Assembly (NCBI RefSeq): GCF_001580995.1
Contig: NZ_LHZU01000135.1
Span: 1 to 64,000 of the forward strand
Length of the DNA: 64,000 bases
DNA from: Acetobacter senegalensis
GTDB lineage: Bacteria; Pseudomonadota; Alphaproteobacteria; Acetobacterales; Acetobacteraceae
Direction of reading: 5' to 3'
The notes under the pieces are model-generated. The model made no database searches. It had not been told where the DNA came from and saw only the letters and a program-made list of their open reading frames with translations. The position numbers were made by a program, and so were the translations under genes. Shown here piece by piece: positions 28,493-36,906 of this stretch (positions within the stretch are counted from its first letter, which is position 1; every line of letters starts with the position of its first letter).

Positions 28493-29492
28493 TTATATGT
28501 TCCGTCACATCAAAGACCAAAAGGATGCGAGACCATCTTCAGCGACGGCACTTTTGGCGCAGCATGCACTGGCAAGCTCGGCCTTCCTTTGAGATTTTGC
28601 ATGGTTTCCTCCCATTCGCCCTCCTGCATTGCCTGCCAGTCTACCGTGGTCGATCAGAGTGTGAGACAAACCGTCCCGAAGCAAGCAACCATCTTCTGAC
28701 TGCCAAAGTGATGTGGTTCAGCCGCAGAACAGTCATGTCTGACCTCATTAAATTCTTGCAGGAAAATATGCTTCGTTTTCGAGGCAACGACAATCCGCCA
28801 TGGAATGGATGCGAGGGTACTCCATGATCTCCCGCACCTTGCTCGGCTGCTCGACGGCAAGCAACGAGGGCACCTGCGACAACCGGACGAATATGCGGCG
28901 CGAAGAGCTGGAACTACAGATCAATGTGCGTGGCGATCTCGTCGGCATCATGACGGTTGCGTCGGGCAGCGAACAAACGAAAACCCCGCCCGTTTCCGGA
29001 CTGGTGTTCATGATGCGTTCGCATCGCAAATTCAGATGGTGCGGGGACAGGATTGGTTCTCAGCTTGCGGCAACCGCAAGTTGAGAGCAAAGCAAGATTA
29101 ATAGGCTGTTTTAATGAACTTTTTTCGGCACACGCATGACCTCCTACTGAAATAAAGGCCCCTACCCTCATAAAGCATAAAGTTCATGCATCCAGAGCTA
29201 TGTCAGCTTCCGCCGACATTCTGGGCATAAAATCGCTGGATGCCGTTTCTGCATAGCGGACACAGCTAGCGTGATTTCCCGCGACCAAGTTTAGGTAGGA
29301 AGCAGCCTTCCCGCTTTCGAAGCAGGAGTGGCATAATCACTTCCTGACCGGCACAAAACCGTTACAAACCCATTCTTTTTCCTCTCGTGTCAGAACCTGA
29401 ATTCATAGACTGCTTTTCACAATCGAGAACTGGAAACAGGTTGTTTCTGTTGACAAGAACCCGCTGTTTCCTGTCTAGAGACAACCAGCCAT
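28493..29492. other. One-kilobase gene-poor stretch with a possible recombinase remnant
   Basis: No intact gene. Around 28890-29030 the plus strand reads RREELELQINVRGDLVGIMT followed by VASGSEQTKTPPVSG, which resembles the distal part of large serine recombinases after the zinc ribbon. The match is short and no catalytic domain exists. From 29200 to 29340 there is further non-coding sequence with GCGGACA and TTCCCGCTTTCGAAGCAG words like the intergenic repeat family. TTGACA at 29450-29455 may be the -35 element of the riboswitch transcript. Confidence 0.4.
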
Positions 29493-29666
29493 GGTTCTTT
29501 CCGTGTGTTTCCCACATGGAAGGCTAAGAGGGAAACCGGTGCAATACCGGTGCTGCCCCCGCAACTGTATGCTGTGAGGCTGTCGGAACAAACGCCACTG
29601 TTATCTTCGATTGATGACGGGAAGGCTCCGACCTGCCGATGACCAGCAAGCCAGGAGACCTGCCAT
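29493..29666 (+). promoter_or_regulatory. Cobalamin (AdoCbl) riboswitch
   Basis: All conserved parts of the B12 riboswitch occur in order: GAGGGAAACCGGTGCAATAC (P3/L5 region), GCTGCCCCCGCAACTGT (B12 box core), GCCACTGTT, GACGGGAAGGC and CAGCAAGCCAGGAGACCTGC at the 3' end. It ends 100 bases before the GTG start of the TonB receptor. Repression by B12 of the receptor-cbtB-cbtA-PepSY transcript is the expected effect. Confidence 0.95.
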
Positions 29667-29766
29667 AGCGTGAAAGTCACGGACGGAGCTGCCGAACGGG
29701 GTGTGTCGGGGGCGAAACGATGCTCGGTCGTTTCCACCGCGGTGACGCCCTGTCGGAGCAATTGTC

Positions 29767-32022
29767 GTGCGTGCCGTACCCCGCGTCTTTGGCCTATTAG
29801 TTATCAGTGTTGGCTGTGTTTCGTCTGTTTGTGCCGCAACAGTCCAAACCAAGAAGGCAAAAGCACAGCCCTTTAAGAAACCGTCCACTCTCTGGAATGG
29901 CGCGCCCGAAGAGATAACGTCTTATGGCAAGACCCCGACGCTCAAGACAGCTCCGGCCATCGCTGGCAAGCTGGGTCTGTCCATTCAGCATTCTCCCGCC
30001 ACCATCAATGTCGTTTCACATGACCTGATGATGCAGCGTGGCTATGCCCAGGCCGAGGACGCTGCAGACAGCGCGCCCGGCGTGACATCTGGCGGTTCGC
30101 CCGGAAGCCCTGCGCAGCTCCTGATGCGAGGCTTCAGCGGCAATCAGATCCTCGTGCTGCGGGACGGGATCTATTTCGGTCCCACCACAATGGTGAACCG
30201 CCCTCAGAACAGCTTCAATCTGGAAAGCGTGCAGATCCTGAAGGGGCCATCCTCCGTTCTTTATGGGCAGGGTGCGGTTGGCGGTACGGAAGATGTGCGA
30301 ACCCGTGACCCCGCCTTCGATGCACCGCATGCAAATGCCCTGCTGTCCTACGGCAGCTTTAATACATGGAATGCCGGGATCGGTGGTTCAGTGCCAATCA
30401 CTAAAACACTGGCTCTGCGCACGGATTTCAGTCGTACATCTTCAGATGGCTATGTGAAAGGGGCTGACCCTCACTCGAACGATTTCACGACAACCCTTCT
30501 GTGGAAGCCGACGGACAAATTCACTGCTCGGCTGAGCATGGATTATCTGACCGATCGCCTCTCCACCTATTACGGCACACCGCTGGTCAATCTGTCGCAG
30601 ACAGGGGGACGTGTGGGCGGTCTGCTCAGTTCCTCACAAGGGCTTGGCATTACCAAAGCCTCGATGTGGCGTTATTATAATGTGCGTAATGCACAGGCGA
30701 GTTCGGTGAACGCCACGCCAACGCTTCATCTGGAATGGCAAGCCACACCAAACATCCTGATCCATAACAGCAGCTACTTCATCTATTCGAAACGTCTGTG
30801 GAACAACGCCGAAAGCCTCAGTTATATCGGTTCTGCCGGCAGCACGGACGCAAGTGGAAACACGATTGCACCGGGCCGCATCGGACGCGACAGATTCTAC
30901 GTTTTCCAGAATCAGCATCAGGTCGGCGACAGTCTCTACGCCCGGTTCGATTCCACAATTTTTGGCATGAAGAACCGCTTCATTCTCGGCGGCGATGCCT
31001 ACTATCTTCGCTTCATCCGCAACCGTGGTTTTCCCAACGCGGATTATGCCGACAGCGTTTCTCTCGCCAGTCCTGAACAGACAGGACTGGAAGACTTCGC
31101 CGGGGAATATCCCTACAAGAAATCCCCCACGACCATGGTGCAGGCCGGGCTGTTCATGGAAGACGTGCTGACCATTCGCGACGATCTGCGGCTTGTCGGG
31201 GGATTTCGGTACGACTGGCTTTCGCTGAACCGGCAGAATTACAATCAGGATGGCAGTTACAGCGCCGCCACCAGCTTCAAGGGACACTACAATCCCGACA
31301 ATTTCCGTATCGGTCCCGTATTCGATATCACCAAAAATGTGAGCGTGTATGGGGTCTATACAACAGGAGAAGACCCGCCGGGCTCCAATCTGTTCCTCGC
31401 CAACCGTGGCCAGTTCACGCGTCTGAGCCATTCAAGGCAGGGTGAGATCGGCATCAAGGCGAATGCGTGGGATGGCCGCTTCACGACGACACTGGCATTC
31501 TACGATATCCGACGCACCCGCATGCTCGTCGCAACCGGCGTCGATACGGTGGCCACGGCCGGTGCGCAGAAATCGCGCGGACTGGAATGGCAGGGCGATC
31601 TGGTTCTCGATCGCCACTGGAGCCTCTCCGGCAATGTCGCCTATACCTATTCACGTTACGGCTCCTTCCATCCCAGCGCATCGGTCGATGCGTCAGGTAA
31701 TCAGGTTCCGGACGTACCGGCCGTCACCGCCAATCTGTGGGCTATCTGGTCCCGTGTGCAGGGCCTGCCCCTCGATCTGGGCGCAGGCATGCGATACGTC
31801 TCTTCCCGCAAGGGTGATTACGCCAATACCCTGACCCTGAAGGATTATGCACTCGTGAATGTTTTCGCCGCATGGCATGCCTACAAGGGTGTGACCGTGT
31901 ATGGCCGTATCGACAATATCGGCAACAAGCATTTCATCCAGTGGGCGGACACCAGCTATCCCGATCAGGTGCTTCTGGGCGCGCCCCGGTCTTTTTCTAT
32001 CAGTGTTCAGGCGGGTTTCTGA
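29767..32022 (+). CDS. TonB-dependent receptor under B12 riboswitch control
   Basis: 751 residues from the GTG at 29767, with CGGAG about nine bases upstream. Signal peptide VFGLLVISVGCVSSVCAA. Plug domain: TINVVSHDLMMQRGYAQAED, SAPGVTSGGSPGSPAQLLMR, SVQILKGPSSVLYGQGAVGG. Barrel follows and ends with YPDQVLLGAPRSFSISVQAGF, with the terminal Phe needed for outer-membrane assembly. The sequence class is the FhuE/FpvA 'siderophore receptor' type, and not BtuB, but riboswitch control and the cbtB/cbtA neighbours point to uptake of cobalamin, cobalt or a cobalt chelate. Substrate remains inferred. Confidence 0.88.
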   Translation: MRAVPRVFGLLVISVGCVSSVCAATVQTKKAKAQPFKKPSTLWNGAPEEITSYGKTPTLKTAPAIAGKLGLSIQHSPATINVVSHDLMMQRGYAQAEDAADSAPGVTSGGSPGSPAQLLMRGFSGNQILVLRDGIYFGPTTMVNRPQNSFNLESVQILKGPSSVLYGQGAVGGTEDVRTRDPAFDAPHANALLSYGSFNTWNAGIGGSVPITKTLALRTDFSRTSSDGYVKGADPHSNDFTTTLLWKPTDKFTARLSMDYLTDRLSTYYGTPLVNLSQTGGRVGGLLSSSQGLGITKASMWRYYNVRNAQASSVNATPTLHLEWQATPNILIHNSSYFIYSKRLWNNAESLSYIGSAGSTDASGNTIAPGRIGRDRFYVFQNQHQVGDSLYARFDSTIFGMKNRFILGGDAYYLRFIRNRGFPNADYADSVSLASPEQTGLEDFAGEYPYKKSPTTMVQAGLFMEDVLTIRDDLRLVGGFRYDWLSLNRQNYNQDGSYSAATSFKGHYNPDNFRIGPVFDITKNVSVYGVYTTGEDPPGSNLFLANRGQFTRLSHSRQGEIGIKANAWDGRFTTTLAFYDIRRTRMLVATGVDTVATAGAQKSRGLEWQGDLVLDRHWSLSGNVAYTYSRYGSFHPSASVDASGNQVPDVPAVTANLWAIWSRVQGLPLDLGAGMRYVSSRKGDYANTLTLKDYALVNVFAAWHAYKGVTVYGRIDNIGNKHFIQWADTSYPDQVLLGAPRSFSISVQAGF

Positions 32023-32052
32023 TAGCCTGCCAGCCATAAGGAGTAATCATCC

Positions 32053-32262
32053 ATTACCACCCGCACTCTTCCTCCCGTTTCCGCAGCGGCGCCAATCCCT
32101 GTGAAGTCCCTGCTGCCTTGGGTTGTTTTCGGAACGCTCCTGTTCGCCCTGCAGCTTTATTTCGTTGGTGCGGAACAGGACGCGACGTCCCTCGTCTCCG
32201 GTCACATGGTGCATGAATTCGTCCATGATGGACGCCATCTCCTCGGTTTCCCGTGTCACTGA
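32053..32262 (+). CDS. cbtB: CbtB, small cobalt-transport subunit, apparent ATT start
   Basis: A 69-codon frame not opened by any usual start codon. It reads TTRTLPPVSAAAPIPVKSLL, one membrane helix (PWVVFGTLLFALQLYFVG) and the CbtB hallmark HEFVHDGRHLLGFPCH at the end, a His-rich cobalt-binding motif. AAGGAG at 32038-32043 sits nine bases before an ATT codon (32053), which suggests ATT initiation as in infC. The alternative is a GTG at 32101, which has no ribosome site and would remove the cytoplasmic head. CbtA and CbtB together form a predicted B12-regulated cobalt transporter. Confidence 0.8.
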   Translation: MTTRTLPPVSAAAPIPVKSLLPWVVFGTLLFALQLYFVGAEQDATSLVSGHMVHEFVHDGRHLLGFPCH

Positions 32263-32277
32263 CGGGGATCTGAGAAC

Positions 32278-32562
32278 ATGATGGGTCGCCTGCTGTCCCG
32301 CGGCATGTTCGCCGGGATACTCGCTTTCCTTTTTGCGCGGATCTTCGGTGAATCGCAGGTGAACCTGTCCATTGCCTACGAGGCTCATCAGGCCGCTCTG
32401 GCGCATGAACCGGCCGAACCGGAACTGGTGAGCCGCGCGGTGCAGGCAGGATGGGGGTTGCTGACCGCGATTGTGGTGTACGGCGCAGCGTATGGCGGTC
32501 TGTTTGCGGGGCGCTGCTCGGGTGCGCCTATGGCCGCACGTGTGCTTGAGGCCTCATCATGA
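32278..32562 (+). pseudogene. cbtA: CbtA cobalt-transport subunit, frameshifted and truncated
   Basis: 94 codons with the CbtA N-terminus: GRLLSRGMFAGILAFLFARIFGE, then QVNLSIAYEAHQAALAH, ELVSRAVQAGWGLLTAIVVYG and AAYGGLFAG. In intact CbtA (about 230-250 residues) GGLFA is followed by more helices. Here a one-base shift gives ALLGCAYGR in another frame, which also stops soon after. The remaining four or so helices are missing and the PepSY gene starts at 32559. Transport by the CbtAB pair is therefore doubtful. Confidence 0.75.
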
Positions 32563-33989
32563 CGGCCGTGACAATTTCTGTGCATCATTATCTTCGCAAA
32601 CGCCTGCTCAGAACTCTTTATATCACCCATCGCTGGCTGGGGATCAGCATGGGGATACTCATGATGTCGTGGTGCCTTTCAGGGATGGTGATGCTGTGGC
32701 AGCCTTGGCCTACCCCAGATCGTGTCTCAGCTGAAAAAGTACATGGTCTTTTCTATCTGCCTACACATCTGCCCCTGATTAACGCCTTGAACGAGTATGG
32801 GGCACGCTTCCAGTCGTTCCGCCTCAGCATGACCGGTTCCGAACCAGTTCTCACCCTCGTTCCTATTTCTGGTCCGCCTGTCAGCATTGATTTGAGGACG
32901 GGAAGAGCGGGATCCATCACACCAAACGATGCCAGTATGAATGCGGCGGCTTACGCATCCTCAGTTGGGGTGCAAAGTCCGCCTGTTTTTACTGGTACGA
33001 CCACGGATGACCAGTGGGTGCTTGATACTCCCGGTAGACTGACTGGTTTTGAACGATTTCGCTTTTCAGGTCCGCAAGAACTTGTCGTTTATATATCATC
33101 ATTGACGGGGGATGTGGTGCAGGCGACTGATACGAGTTCGCGCGCATGGTCCTGGATGGGTGCAATCCCACACTGGCTTTATCCTGCCATATTGCGACGC
33201 AATCCTCTGATGTGGAAATGGACCGTCATCTTGCTGGCGGGAATAGGAATGTTTCTGACTGCAACCGGCCTTTCCATCGGCCTTTTACGTCTGAGACGTC
33301 GATGGCCATTTTCGTATTATCGTCGCTGGCATCTTGCCCATCATCTTGGCGGCATGATGTTTGGCCTTCTTGCCTTGTCTTGGATCACTACAGGTTTTTT
33401 CACCATGAATCCAGGCGGCGTTTTTGCAAGCGAGCGAGAAGCGCGTTCGGCCGTGCATGTGACAGGAAGTGTGACGGGCGAGGAAATCCTCGCAGTTCTT
33501 AACCGTATCGTCCGTCTACATACGGTTGACTGGACAGACGTAAGCAGTGCGTTTCTAAAAGGGCATATCTTCTTGGCCGTTACTGATTCTGTTGGCAATC
33601 ACAAACGGCTTGATGCCCAGTTGTCGCCGTCTCCGCTCACAACAACAGAGTTAGGGGCATCAGCCACCTTTCTGGCATCCCCAGACCTGTACTATTTCAA
33701 TCGTCCCACGCACACGCGTCATTTCCCTGTCATTCGTATGGCCGCTGCAAACGGAACGCTCTTTTATCTTGACGCACGAACGGGAGAAGTGATCACCGCT
33801 TTCGACAGTGCGGCACAAAAGTCCCGCTGGTGGGTGTATGGACCGCACAACATGGACTTCTGGTCGTGGTTGCGGTCTCCTACTGCTCGTTTGATGGTGA
33901 TATTCCCCACCCTGTGCTGTGTTTTGAGCATCTATATAACCGGCGTCACGATCGGTATGAGACGTCTCGGTTTTATAAAGCGCCGGTAA
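32559..33989 (+). CDS. PepSY-associated inner-membrane protein
   Basis: 476 residues overlapping the cbtA remnant's stop by four bases. Topology: an N-terminal helix (HRWLGISMGILMMSWCLSGMV, the PepSY_TM signature), a periplasmic PepSY-like region to about 200, two helices (TVILLAGIGMFLTATGLSIGL and LAHHLGGMMFGLLALSWITT), a second periplasmic PepSY region and a last helix (LMVIFPTLCCVLSIYITGV). Such proteins often accompany TonB receptors and some act as reductases of chelated metal at the inner membrane. Its place in the riboswitch transcript suggests help in cobalt or cobalamin handling. Confidence 0.8.
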   Translation: MTAVTISVHHYLRKRLLRTLYITHRWLGISMGILMMSWCLSGMVMLWQPWPTPDRVSAEKVHGLFYLPTHLPLINALNEYGARFQSFRLSMTGSEPVLTLVPISGPPVSIDLRTGRAGSITPNDASMNAAAYASSVGVQSPPVFTGTTTDDQWVLDTPGRLTGFERFRFSGPQELVVYISSLTGDVVQATDTSSRAWSWMGAIPHWLYPAILRRNPLMWKWTVILLAGIGMFLTATGLSIGLLRLRRRWPFSYYRRWHLAHHLGGMMFGLLALSWITTGFFTMNPGGVFASEREARSAVHVTGSVTGEEILAVLNRIVRLHTVDWTDVSSAFLKGHIFLAVTDSVGNHKRLDAQLSPSPLTTTELGASATFLASPDLYYFNRPTHTRHFPVIRMAAANGTLFYLDARTGEVITAFDSAAQKSRWWVYGPHNMDFWSWLRSPTARLMVIFPTLCCVLSIYITGVTIGMRRLGFIKRR

Positions 33990-34083
33990 ATGTTCAAATA
34001 AACGAGAGAAATATCATTTCTAATGAATAATAAGTTTTAGTGATAAATGATAATATCTTGTCTGAAATATTCTATTTACTCCG

Positions 34084-34362
34084 TCATAGAATACCATCTG
34101 ATAGCAATTTGCGATGCAAGTTGCAGCCTCTACGCGTAAGACGCGCCGCCGCGCTTCCCCACCGCGCGGAAAATCCGGCGGCCACATATCCCATCAATAT
34201 CAATGATGCACGAATGCTACCATGATCCCCTTTGGGGACACCATACTCGCCACTTATCGGAAGGGAGAGGATGAATCGGCATTGTTCTTTTGTGAGATCT
34301 TTTGCGCCCAGATAGGGTCTAGCGGCCCCGCTTTGAACGGGGAAATCCATGACATTACTCAC
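34084..34362 (-). CDS. Small hypothetical protein
   Basis: 92 residues from a GTG at 34362 with AGGAGA six bases ahead. Reads FPVQSGAARPYLGAKDLTKE then QCRFILSLPISGEYGVPKGD, followed by a basic C-terminal part (RWGSAAARLTRRGC). I recognise no domain. The good ribosome site and a KDLTKEQCRFI segment support it being real. Confidence 0.45.
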   Translation of the reverse strand: MSNVMDFPVQSGAARPYLGAKDLTKEQCRFILSLPISGEYGVPKGDHGSIRASLILMGYVAAGFSARWGSAAARLTRRGCNLHRKLLSDGIL

Positions 34363-34495
34363 GGCCTGTCTCCTATTAGTTCGAATTCTTTAAACAATCA
34401 TACGTCTAGCCTGTGTCCACTTGCTGGCGGCAAACTTCGTCTAACGGAACAACGGAAATTCAGGACAACGAGATCATGACATCAATAGTCCGGTG

Positions 34496-34876
34496 CTATG
34501 TGCGACAATACATGCTCATCGCGCCTTTTTGCGCCCCGATCAGGTTCTGGACCGCAATATAGGCTTGCGCGTAATGTTTCCCTGATGCGTCTGCTGATAT
34601 ATCGGGAAGAGCCATTATCATCTCCATCGCCGCGTCCAGAAGCGGCCTGAAATGTGCTTCCAGATAGTTGCCGCGTTCGTGATACGTGATTGGTAAATCG
34701 GCTACCATCATTTGAAACAGTTCATAACCATTCTGCTGCAATTGTTCTTCTTCTGGCAAAGACACATCACTTCCCAAAAGGGAAACCACACAGGTTCGAT
34801 CCGGTGCCAGAAGAAGGATCTTCTCAAGCAAAGGATGAAGAACATGCGAAGACCGCTCGATAATAGGCAATCTCAT
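34496..34876 (-). CDS. Hypothetical protein downstream of the Rieske oxygenase
   Basis: 127 residues starting at the ATG at 34876, four bases inside the oxygenase stop (translational coupling); the frame continues upstream within the oxygenase but that part is antisense-like. Helical, with EKILLLAPDRTCVVSLLGSD and PLLDAAMEMIMALPDISADA. I recognise no domain. The coupling implies a function with the oxygenase. Confidence 0.6.
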   Translation of the reverse strand: MRLPIIERSSHVLHPLLEKILLLAPDRTCVVSLLGSDVSLPEEEQLQQNGYELFQMMVADLPITYHERGNYLEAHFRPLLDAAMEMIMALPDISADASGKHYAQAYIAVQNLIGAQKGAMSMYCRT

Positions 34877-35967
34877 GGGTCGGCCTCTTCTGCGCTCTTT
34901 GGCATCTGACCACACCGCCTGAGCAAATCGCGAAGTTGTTTGATAACCGGGAAGACTTCCTGATTGTGATCTCCGCCGAGGTCTTTCCAGGCGGCCTGTT
35001 CCAACTCGACAATCTCGCGATCTTCAGAGAAGACGCGCTCCGTGAATGCGACCACTATTGGCCAGGCAATATCCAGTAAAAAAGGCACTTTCAGTCGTTT
35101 GATCGACAACAGACCGAAGACACGGTTGGTCAGCTCCTCACGGTCCTGCGGGAGATACGAGATCCACAGTTCCATCACGGGATCCTCAATCCCTTGCGTT
35201 TCAATACGCAGGCTCTGATAGGGATATTGTGTCCTGATGGTCATGACGTCCCGATAGGCAAAATCCCGACCGTCACGGCGTCTCTGGCCGTAAATCAGCG
35301 CCTCACTCAAAGGCTGCTTGCCGCCCGTTCGTGCAAACGTGTAACGGGCCTCAACAAAATCATCTCCGTGATCCATTCCCAGAAACCGTGGCTTCATTTT
35401 GCCGACAAGTCGGCTATGCAGAACCTGGTGATTCATATCCATCAGGTTTTCATGCATGAAACTGTAATGACAGTTCACCACCTGGCCGAAGCGCCGCGTG
35501 CGGTAACGTCTGTCTCTCACCCTTGGAAAGTCAGGGAATGGGGTTTTGTCCGCAAGAGACTGATCCCCCATAAAAACAAAAATGAGCCCATCTTTTTCCC
35601 GGCAGGCCCAGGTCCTGAGACGCAGACATTGCGCTTCGGCAGAAACATTGGGCGAAACACATTGTCCGTATCGATTATATTTCAAACCATGAGCGATACA
35701 GCTTAGAAGATCACCATGGACCTCTCCTTTGGCGAGCAGAACCTGCCGATGGGCGCACAGGCCATCCAGAGCGTAAGGCACACCGCTTTTGGGACGCACG
35801 ACGACGATATGCCGTCCTGCAAACCGGACATCGATTGCCTTTTCCCGTCCCAATTCACGGAACCAGGCGACAGGATACCAGAAGTCAGGATTGGTTCTGA
35901 CACGTCTTAAATCGATCTCTGCCGCGCACGCTGAATGGTCTGAAATTTGGTGAAGCTCGTTTTCCAT
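34873..35967 (-). CDS. Rieske non-heme iron oxygenase, alpha-subunit type
   Basis: 364 residues. N-terminal Rieske [2Fe-2S] domain with C71-x-H73 (LCAHRQ) and C90-x2-H93 (CIAHGLKY). The catalytic mononuclear iron site is in ENLMDMNHQVLH (Asp177, His180, His184). The C-terminal domain is of the VanA/pheophorbide-oxygenase kind, without a recognisable beta subunit or reductase gene nearby. It lies about 340 bases downstream of a B12 riboswitch on the same strand, an unusual context that suggests expression when B12 is short. Substrate unknown. Confidence 0.88.
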   Translation of the reverse strand: MENELHQISDHSACAAEIDLRRVRTNPDFWYPVAWFRELGREKAIDVRFAGRHIVVVRPKSGVPYALDGLCAHRQVLLAKGEVHGDLLSCIAHGLKYNRYGQCVSPNVSAEAQCLRLRTWACREKDGLIFVFMGDQSLADKTPFPDFPRVRDRRYRTRRFGQVVNCHYSFMHENLMDMNHQVLHSRLVGKMKPRFLGMDHGDDFVEARYTFARTGGKQPLSEALIYGQRRRDGRDFAYRDVMTIRTQYPYQSLRIETQGIEDPVMELWISYLPQDREELTNRVFGLLSIKRLKVPFLLDIAWPIVVAFTERVFSEDREIVELEQAAWKDLGGDHNQEVFPVIKQLRDLLRRCGQMPKSAEEADP

Positions 35968-36077
35968 TGCCTCGGCATTTCAACTGGCTCAGCGCAAAGC
36001 GAAACGAAGCAACACCCCGACATGGAGCGTCATACCGTCTCTCACAGTTTCTCTGAGCAAGTGTACCCGTTACCAAT

Positions 36078-36104
36078 ACCGGACAGAATGCGTCCCTGTC
36101 CGGT
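36078..36104. terminator. Hairpin in the leader between riboswitch and Rieske gene
   Basis: Perfect inverted repeat ACCGGACAG / CTGTCCGGT with a nine-base loop. On the minus strand it lies between the 42-codon ORF stop and the oxygenase start. There is no clear U-run, so an intrinsic terminator is only possible; it may instead be a processing or sequestration hairpin. Confidence 0.4.
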
Positions 36105-36129
36105 GACTGAATCTCAAGTGTCTAACGGA

Positions 36130-36258
36130 TCAATGCTGTCTGCAGCACAAAAGCGTCATTCGTATATCGGCCACAAATGATGGGGTAAAAAACTCTGGCC
36201 TGAAAAAAGCCGTCGCCTGATTCATCAGGAACGACCGAGGCATGAGGCAGACAGGCAT
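36130..36258 (-). CDS. 42-codon ORF directly after the cobalamin riboswitch
   Basis: The ATG at 36258 is preceded by a very strong ribosome site GGGAGGAGAG at the right distance, 52 bases after the riboswitch core. Product begins PVCLMPRSFLMNQATAFF and ends MTLLCCRQH, with no family resemblance. It could be a leader peptide, or the start of a former B12-regulated gene whose remainder was lost. Confidence 0.5.
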   Translation of the reverse strand: MPVCLMPRSFLMNQATAFFRPEFFTPSFVADIRMTLLCCRQH

Positions 36259-36309
36259 ATATTCTCTCCTCCCTTCGGTCATCCCGCCCGACGGTTGGTG
36301 GCTGAGCAA

Positions 36310-36512
36310 TGGCAGGTCTCCTGGCTCACGGATCATGGCCAACCGGTTCCAACCTTCCCGTCCCCTATGGGAACAGTGGTCCACGTTCAGAGCGAACGAA
36401 CCAGCGGCATACCGCCTACAGTTGCGGGAGCAGCCTCCGACTTTGCGCCTGGACGGTCGTCTGACCAGTGCGTGACGGAGTTCCCTATTAACCCGCTTGC
36501 GCGGGACCATTG
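36310..36512 (-). promoter_or_regulatory. Cobalamin (AdoCbl) riboswitch, minus strand
   Basis: On the minus strand: GGGTTAATAGGGAACTCCG, then GGCTGCTCCCGCAACTGTAG, CCACTGTTCCC, GGGGACGGGAAGG and GTGAGCCAGGAGACCTGCC, all in riboswitch order. The B12 box reads GCTGCTCCCGCAACTG (usual GCTGCCCCCGCAACTG). The P5/L5 arm is longer than in the copy at 29.5 kb. The first coding sequences downstream are the 42-codon ORF and the Rieske oxygenase. Confidence 0.93.
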
Positions 36513-36906
36513 AAGCGTTTGCCTCTGTAACATGCCGCCAAACGCATCCAGCGTGCAAGCTGGAACATCATGGATGGGGCAGAAGGCAGATATCAGTTTT
36601 TCGCATGTAGAACATCCGTCTGGCTCGCCGACACGCCGGAAAACAAGCGCCCCGTTGATAATGTCTCTGGCTTTATCTCCTCCAGGTAAGGCTTTGCTTC
36701 CATCAACCCATGAACGATATTTATGTTTTTATGAAATAAAATCATTTTTGTTCACTGTATCATTCGGGCATAAAGCAGACACCGCGCTTACCAGTACACA
36801 TGATGATGACCACGACCTGAGAGAACTGGAAACGAAAATTGGGGCCATCTTGAATCCCCATAAATCAAATTCTGGTTTTTCGTGGTAAAAGGGATGCAGA
36901 GCCATA
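36513..36906 (+). other. Promoter region of mesX-mesD and of the divergent riboswitch transcript
   Basis: No gene supported: a 118-codon plus-strand frame has no ribosome site or family features. The region must hold the start of the minus-strand riboswitch RNA and the mesX promoter. I see no SAM or cobalamin riboswitch on the plus strand. An AT-rich stretch at 36715-36760 is a candidate promoter. Confidence 0.4.

Noticed and set aside
30634-31431. 265-codon minus-strand open frame
   Set aside because: Antisense to the B12-regulated TonB receptor; no recognisable domain.
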